A DNA stretch of 7,634 nucleotides. It comes from Brachybacterium sp. Its GTDB lineage: Bacteria; Actinomycetota; Actinomycetes; Actinomycetales; Dermabacteraceae. The stretch lies in NCBI GenBank assembly GCA_027322375.1, contig DAHVRS010000410.1, positions 1 to 7,634 on the forward strand, given 5' to 3'. Under the pieces are notes generated by a model. It searched no databases. It was not told the origin of the DNA and saw only the letters and a program-made list of their open reading frames with translations. This document shows positions 4,527 to 7,634 of this stretch, piece after piece. Positions within the stretch are counted from its first letter, which is position 1. Every line of letters starts with the position of its first letter. A program made the translations under genes and the position numbers.

Positions 4527-6316
4527 ATGAGCACGCATCAGGAGGGCCACGTCGACCACCAGGAGCATCCCGACCACCACGAGCACGGCCACCACGAGCA
4601 CCACGAGCACAGCCACGACATGCACGCCGGCCATGATCATCACGGTCACGGCGGTCACGGGGACCACGTCGCGCAGTTCCGCCGGCTGTTCTGGATCATG
4701 CTCGTGCTCGCGATCCCCGTCGTCGGCCTGTCGCCGATGTTCGCGGACCTGCTCGGCTACTCGCTCCCGGACGTGCCGGGCCTCGCCTGGGTCGCGCCGC
4801 TGCTCGGCACCGTCATGTACGTGTGGGGCGGGAAGCCGTTCCTCACCGGCGGCCTCTCCGAGCTCCGTTCCCGCACCCCGGGAATGATGCTGCTGATCAG
4901 CCTCGGCATCACCGTCGCGTTCCTCGCTTCCTGGGGCTCCCGGCTGGGACTGCTCGACCGCGAGCTCGAGTTCTGGTGGGAGCTCGCGCTGCTGATCGTC
5001 ATCATGCTGCTCGGGCACTGGATCGAGATGCGCTCGCCGGCATCCAGCGCCTCGTCGCCGAGGCGCAGTCCTCCTCCTCCCGCGCCCAGCGGATCGCGGA
5101 CCGCGCCGCCGCCTGGCTGTTCTGGTTCGCGCTCGGTGCCGCCGTGCTCACCGCGCTCGTCTGGACGCTGCTGGGCATGCCCGAGGACGCCGTCATCCGC
5201 ACCGTGACCGTGCTGGTCATCGCCTGCCCCCACGCCCTCGGCCTCGCGATCCCGCTGGTCGTCTCCCTCGCCACCGAGCGCGCGGCCAGCGCCGGCGTGC
5301 TCGTCACCGACCGCCTCGCCCTCGAGGGCATGCGCACCGTGGACACCGTCCTGTTCGACAAGACCGGCACCCTCACCCGCGGCGAGCCCGCGCTCTCCGA
5401 GATCGCCGTCGCCCCCGGCAGCGGGCTCGACGAGCAGACGCTGCTGGGCCTCGCGGCCGCCGCCGAGTCCGAGAGCGAGCACCCGCTCGCCGGCGCCATA
5501 CGCGAGCGCGCAGCGGCCGACGGGGCGAGCGTCCCCGCCGCCGCCGAGGTCACCTCCGCCCCCGCGCTCGGCGTGAGCGCCCAGGTGGACGGCCGCGAGA
5601 TCCGCGTCGGCGGACCCCGCCTGCTCGAGGAGACCGGCGCCGCCGAGCACGAGGAGGCCCCGGCCTGGCGCGAGGAGGGCGCGATCGTGCTGCACGTGCT
5701 GCAGGGCGGCGAGACCGTCGGAGCCCTGAAGCTCGCCGACGCGGTGCGGGAGGAGTCCCGTGAGGCGATCGACGCGCTCCACGCCCGCGACATCCACGTC
5801 GTCATGATCACCGGCGATGCGCAGAACGTCGCCGAGCACGTCGGCGCCGAGCTCGGCATCGACCGGATCTTCGCCGGGGTGCGTCCCGAGGACAAGGCGG
5901 ACCGCGTCGCCGCGCTGCAGCAGGAGGGCCGACGGGTCGCGATGGTCGGCGACGGCGTGAACGACGCGCCCGCCCTCGCCCAGGCCGACGTGGGCCTCGC
6001 GATCGGCGCCGGCACCGACGTCGCGATCGGCTCCGCCGGGGTGGTGCTCGCCTCCTCGGACCCACGCTCGGTGCTCTCGGTGATCGAGCTGTCGAGCGCC
6101 GCCTACCGGAAGATGCGGCAGAACCTGTGGTGGGCGGCCGGGTACAACCTGCTGTCCGTCCCGCTCGCGGCCGGCGTGCTCGCCCCGATCGGGTTCGTCA
6201 TGCCGATGAGCGTCGGCGCGCTGCTGATGAGCGCCTCGACCGTGGTGGTGGCGCTGAACGCGCAGCTGCTGCGCCGCCTGGATCTGCGCCCCGAGGCGGT
6301 CGCCGACCGGCGCTGA
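4527..6316 (+). pseudogene. copB: CopB-type (P1B-3) copper ATPase, frameshifted, actuator domain deleted
   Basis: A heavy-metal P1B ATPase that would export copper ions across the plasma membrane. The N-terminus (residues 4-47) carries 20 His, followed by TM1-TM4 ending in GHWIEMR (H164 to R169, codons 5016-5033). The next coding segment, in the +2 frame from about 5030, is ALAGIQRLVAEAQSSSSRAQ. It is followed by CPHALG (5225 on), which marks the P1B-3 class, DKTGT (5357 on), SESEHPLAG, ITGD, GDGVNDAP (about 5948) and the C-terminal helices with YNLLSVP and MSVGALLMSAST. In intact CopB proteins roughly 110-120 residues containing the TGE loop of the actuator domain lie between HWIEMR and LAGIQRL. 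None of it is present, and the two halves are out of frame. The first frame runs on nonsensically (Ser/Pro-rich) to a stop at 5205-5207. Without the actuator domain the phosphoenzyme cannot be dephosphorylated, so even a frame correction would not restore transport. Confidence 0.9.
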
Positions 6317-6329
6317 GGGCGGATCGGGC

Positions 6330-6902
6330 TCAGGCCCCCAGCTGCATCGTGGTGACGCAGGTGGGGGCCTCGGCATCGGTGCGCAGCGTCGTCGTGGCCT
6401 CGCCGGGATCTCCGGTGAGGGTGAACGTGAGCTCCTCGTCCCGCGGCAGCCACAGGCCCAGGAAGCCGTTCGGCGCGGTGGTGCGCTCCTCGTCGATCAG
6501 CAGCGTCCCGGAGGCGTCCTCGACCCGCACCGCGAGCTCCTCCTCCGCCAGCTCGCCGAGGCACGTGGTGAGGCTGTGGAGGAAGCACTCGTGGGTCCCC
6601 GACACGAACGGTGCGACCGAGACGTACAGCTCCTCCGCGGGCAGCTCGAGGGTCGCCTCCCGCCCGGCGGCGTCGGAGAGGGTGAGCACGTCGGTGCCGA
6701 CGGAGGCGAGCAGCTCCGCGGGTCGCTCGTCCAGCGGCAGCGCCTCGAGCGCGTCGATCACCTCGCGGGCCGAACCGGCGGGCAGGCCGTGCGCGGCCAG
6801 CAGCTCCTCCGCGGCCGACGGGCCGGCGGAGCAGCCGGCGAGGACCAGCGGGGTCGCGGCGAGGCCGACGAGCAGGGTGCGGCGCGGCAGTGCGGAGGTC
6901 AT
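6330..6902 (-). CDS. cueP: CueP-family copper-binding lipoprotein
   Basis: A 190-residue exported copper-binding protein. Salmonella CueP stores copper in the periplasm and supplies it to superoxide dismutase; this actinobacterial version appears to be anchored outside the membrane as a lipoprotein. The signal peptide has Arg7-Arg8, a hydrophobic stretch and the lipobox LAGC with C24 as the lipidated residue. The CueP core is clear: YVSVAPFVSGTHECFLHSLT (residues 93-112), TCLGEL, NGFLGLWLPRD (145-155) and the C-terminal APTCVTTMQL. Three cysteines, C106, C114 and C182, have spacings of 8 and 68, the same as Cys96, Cys104 and Cys172 as I recall them for Salmonella CueP. The ATG at 6900-6902 is preceded by GAAGGA at 8 nt. 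The gene faces copB with only 13 nt between the stop codons and has a CsoR-type box in its promoter, so copper induction is likely. Confidence 0.93.
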   Translation of the reverse strand: MTSALPRRTLLVGLAATPLVLAGCSAGPSAAEELLAAHGLPAGSAREVIDALEALPLDERPAELLASVGTDVLTLSDAAGREATLELPAEELYVSVAPFVSGTHECFLHSLTTCLGELAEEELAVRVEDASGTLLIDEERTTAPNGFLGLWLPRDEELTFTLTGDPGEATTTLRTDAEAPTCVTTMQLGA

Positions 6903-6939
6903 CGAGGGGATCCTTCGGGACGACGGCAAGGTCTCCCCG

Positions 6940-6959
6940 ACCGTACCCGGGCGGGGTAT
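6940..6959 (-). promoter_or_regulatory. CsoR-type operator and -10 box of cueP
   Basis: On the minus strand ATACCCCGCCCGGGTAC (6943-6959) has the same 17-bp layout as the perfect copB box, identical in the left arm and degenerate in the right. It runs into TACGGT (6940-6945), the same -10 hexamer followed by CG as at copB. Transcription would begin near 6933, leaving a leader of about 30 nt with the GAAGGA ribosome site. Shared control by an off-window CsoR is inferred. Confidence 0.6.
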
Positions 6960-6968
6960 GCGCGAGCT

Positions 6969-6982
6969 GGGACCGCGGTCCC
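6969..6982. repeat. Perfect 14-bp palindrome GGGACCGCGGTCCC
   Basis: Self-complementary over all 14 bases. It starts 6 nt after the stop codon of the kinase gene on the minus strand and lies upstream of the cueP operator. With almost no loop and no T-run it is a poor intrinsic terminator. It may be a protein-binding site or chance in GC-rich DNA. Confidence 0.5.
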
Positions 6983-6988
6983 GTCACC

Positions 6989-7634
6989 TCATCCCTCGAC
7001 GCGCGCCCGCACCTCGGCCAGCCACGCCTCGCCGATCGCGCGGCCGTCGGGGAAGGTGTCCTCCCGGTCCCAGCGCCAGGTCGTCGCGAGGGTGAGCGAG
7101 AGGGTGCGGCACTCCTCGAGCAGCGCCGGGTCGTGGTCCGGATAGTGCGCGGCGACCTCGGCGGGGGCATGGGCGAGGTCGAACTCGACCGGCCCGCGGC
7201 AGAAGGTCTCCAGGTCGATGAACCGCGGCCCGTCGGGGGTGTCCAGCAGGTTCCCGGGATGCGGCTCGCCGTGCAGGATCTGCTGCGGGCCGCCGGTCGC
7301 CGCACGGTCGGCGAGGCGGGCGAGGGTCTCCTGCAGCAGGGTCCGGTCCGCGGGGGCGAGCGCCGGGGTGCGCTCCGGGTCCCGCAGCAGGTCCAGGGCG
7401 TGCCCCACCCTGTCCGCGAGCGGCGGGACGGGCAGGTCCAGCGCCCGCATCTCGGCGTGCAGCGCCGCGAGCGCGGCCGCGAACTCCGCCGGCGGCAGCT
7501 CCTCGCGGTCTCGGGCGGGGAGGTGCTCCCACAGCGTGATCGCGTGCTCGCCGCGCACGTGCACCCTCGGTGCGAGACGCGGGTCGGGAGGGCCGACGGG
7601 CGCGCCGACGGCCTGCAGCGCCTCGGCCCGTTCG
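6989..7634 (-). CDS. Aminoglycoside-phosphotransferase-fold kinase, C-terminal part (cut by right edge)
   Basis: The C-terminal 214 residues of an APH-fold small-molecule kinase; the N-terminal lobe lies outside the window. The fold is shown by HVRGEHAITLWEHL (hinge between lobes), the helix FAAALAALHAEMRAL, the Brenner motif HGEPHPGN (7250-7273) and the metal-binding DFG-equivalent RFIDLETFCRGPVEFDLAHA. In most APH-fold enzymes the Brenner motif is HGDxHxxN with a catalytic Asp; here it is Glu. The frame stays open to the window edge, reading ERAEALQAVGAPVGPPDPRL before the first possible internal GTG (7564). That GTG is therefore not the real start. Substrate is unknown; such genes are common in actinobacteria and rarely give antibiotic resistance. 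It is codirectional with cueP but separated by a promoter and a 14-bp palindrome, so probably not the same operon. Confidence 0.85.
   Translation of the reverse strand, partial: ERAEALQAVGAPVGPPDPRLAPRVHVRGEHAITLWEHLPARDREELPPAEFAAALAALHAEMRALDLPVPPLADRVGHALDLLRDPERTPALAPADRTLLQETLARLADRAATGGPQQILHGEPHPGNLLDTPDGPRFIDLETFCRGPVEFDLAHAPAEVAAHYPDHDPALLEECRTLSLTLATTWRWDREDTFPDGRAIGEAWLAEVRARVEG

Noticed and set aside
4536..4668. Tandem repeats in the start of copB
   Set aside because: The repeated CAC/GAG units are simply the codons of the His-rich metal-binding tail, expected for CopB proteins.
6313..6333. CTGAG...CTCAG inverted repeat as a bidirectional terminator between copB and cueP
   Set aside because: Only a 5-bp stem with an 11-nt loop, overlapping both stop codons and without a T-run.
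4757..6376. 539-codon open frame on the minus strand opposite the copper ATPase
   Set aside because: It mirrors the ATPase codons, has His/Gly/Ala/Arg-rich low-complexity content without any family motif, and the plus strand carries unmistakable P-type motifs.

Overview
The base composition is very high in GC, third codon positions are almost all G or C, and several genes appear to be transcribed without a leader. This points to a high-GC actinobacterium. A Micrococcales lineage (Brachybacterium-like) is my guess from codon style and protein sequence, not something proven here. No rRNA, tRNA, CRISPR array, insertion sequence or phage gene is visible.

Layout. Positions 1-1238 (minus strand) hold the N-terminal part of a ribokinase that runs off the left edge, a small TraR/DksA-type zinc-finger protein, and a VOC/PhnB-like protein. 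A divergent intergenic region of about 140 bp separates these from a plus-strand MFS transporter (1379-2623). The stretch 2624-3033 holds only a decayed, frameshifted gene remnant. From 3034 to 6902 there is a metal-handling block. A minus-strand pair with a 4-nt ATGA overlap encodes a CmtR-like ArsR sensor and a CDF cation exporter. A divergent promoter region leads to a plus-strand CopB-type copper ATPase that is broken. It is followed convergently by a CueP-family copper-binding lipoprotein on the minus strand. The window ends with the C-terminal portion of an aminoglycoside-phosphotransferase-fold kinase (minus, cut at the right edge).

How it fits together. The copper ATPase and cueP each carry a 17-bp box of the CsoR operator type (ATACCCC-N3-GGGGTAT and ATACCCC-N3-CGGGTAC). 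Each box touches an identical TACGGT -10 element, so a CsoR-like copper repressor encoded elsewhere probably controlled both. The ArsR/CDF pair has its own different operator candidate: two tandem copies of ATCGC-N6-GCGAT with a 19-bp period, lying over the -10 and the start codon of arsR. It is therefore likely autoregulated by a softer divalent metal such as Cd, Pb or Zn.

The most striking observation is that the copper ATPase has lost its whole actuator domain. The sequence passes directly from the end of TM4 (HWIEMR, 5016-5033) to the segment that normally follows the actuator domain (LAGIQRL), in another reading frame. Its promoter, operator and all other catalytic motifs are intact, which suggests a recent deletion or an assembly error. 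A second oddity is the DksA-like gene: its family-typical N-terminal coiled coil is in frame but has no usable start codon (GTC where GTG would be expected).
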